From Treponema sp. CETP13 (lineage in GTDB: Bacteria > Spirochaetota > Spirochaetia > Treponematales > Treponemataceae), in the NCBI GenBank assembly GCA_001885315.1, contig MLPZ01000003.1, positions 147,164 to 211,163 on the forward strand: a stretch of 64,000 nt of DNA, given 5' to 3'. Shown in pieces: positions 63,897 to 64,000 of this stretch. The notes under the pieces are model-generated. The model did not search any database. It saw only the letters and a list, made by a program, of their open reading frames with translations, and was not told the origin of the DNA. The position numbers and the translations under genes were made by a program. The stretch's first letter is position 1, and every line of letters starts with the position of its first letter.

Positions 63897-64000
63897 GGCT
63901 ACGCCTTCACTATCGAGTTTTCTTGAACGATACGTTTTCATTGATAGATATGTTTAAAACTCGCGTAGAAAATCTTAACTCATCTCCTATTTAAACGTAA
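63897..64000. other. Non-coding tail of the window
   Basis: After the repeat array I see no gene. The last bases (CTCCTATTTAAA) resemble the sequence just before the array (63417-63429, CTCCTCTATTTAAA). Similar short sequences at both ends might mark element boundaries, but the match is weak. Confidence 0.3.

Overview
The window is low-GC bacterial chromosome, densely packed with housekeeping genes on both strands. The gene content points to a spirochaete, most likely a Treponema. The pointers are two tandem six-membrane-segment chemotaxis receptors, a solute-binding protein with a FAGGSKE signal-peptide end, a double cyclic-nucleotide-sensor regulator, and an RND exporter / LolA-like / beta-barrel gene trio. 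This assignment is inference; no rRNA is present. There is no prophage, CRISPR array or complete insertion sequence.

Layout. 1-13 kb: typA, purB, a ferredoxin-like DUF362 protein, a degenerate PAP2-like protein, a DEAD-box RNA helicase with a long structured leader, mrp, pheT-pheS and a ThyX-like protein. 13-24 kb: a YhhQ-type queuosine-precursor transporter, a tandem double-hairpin repeat, a purine permease, two chemoreceptors, comM, a LacI regulator, a PHP phosphoesterase and a cyclic-nucleotide regulator. 24-31 kb: tRNA-Thr(CGU), then a complete tryptophan operon in the order trpE-trpGD-trpCF-trpB-trpA (two gene fusions), with two matching 20-bp palindromes at its promoter. 31-40 kb: purH-mraY, trxA, a secreted nuclease-like lipoprotein, ychF, a Na/Pi symporter, an orphan TM1266-type ACT protein and a NYN-LOTUS protein. 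40-46 kb: the exporter trio with a divergent ArsR regulator. 46-50 kb: a thiamine ABC transporter (thiB-thiP-thiQ) under a TPP riboswitch. 50-58 kb: MgtC, a GGDEF sensor, ilvE, and a four-gene acyltransferase/glycosyltransferase operon. 58-64 kb: a HAD phosphatase, a four-domain S1 protein, a nucleoside hydrolase, two decayed genes (an oppF remnant and a frameshifted rhodanese lipoprotein), a TauE permease, YjbQ, and an array of structured repeats.

Two patterns stand out. First, at least eight genes (purB, the DUF362 gene, mrp, the ThyX-like gene, the PHP gene, the Na/Pi symporter, the NYN gene and yjbQ) have no usable Shine-Dalgarno site. Each has a -10 box ending only 6-8 bases before the ATG, so they are probably transcribed as leaderless mRNAs; the other genes mostly have clear AGGAG-like sites. 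Second, the 63.5-63.9 kb array has five units whose two hairpins vary in sequence but keep their pairing by compensating changes, so the fold appears to be under selection.
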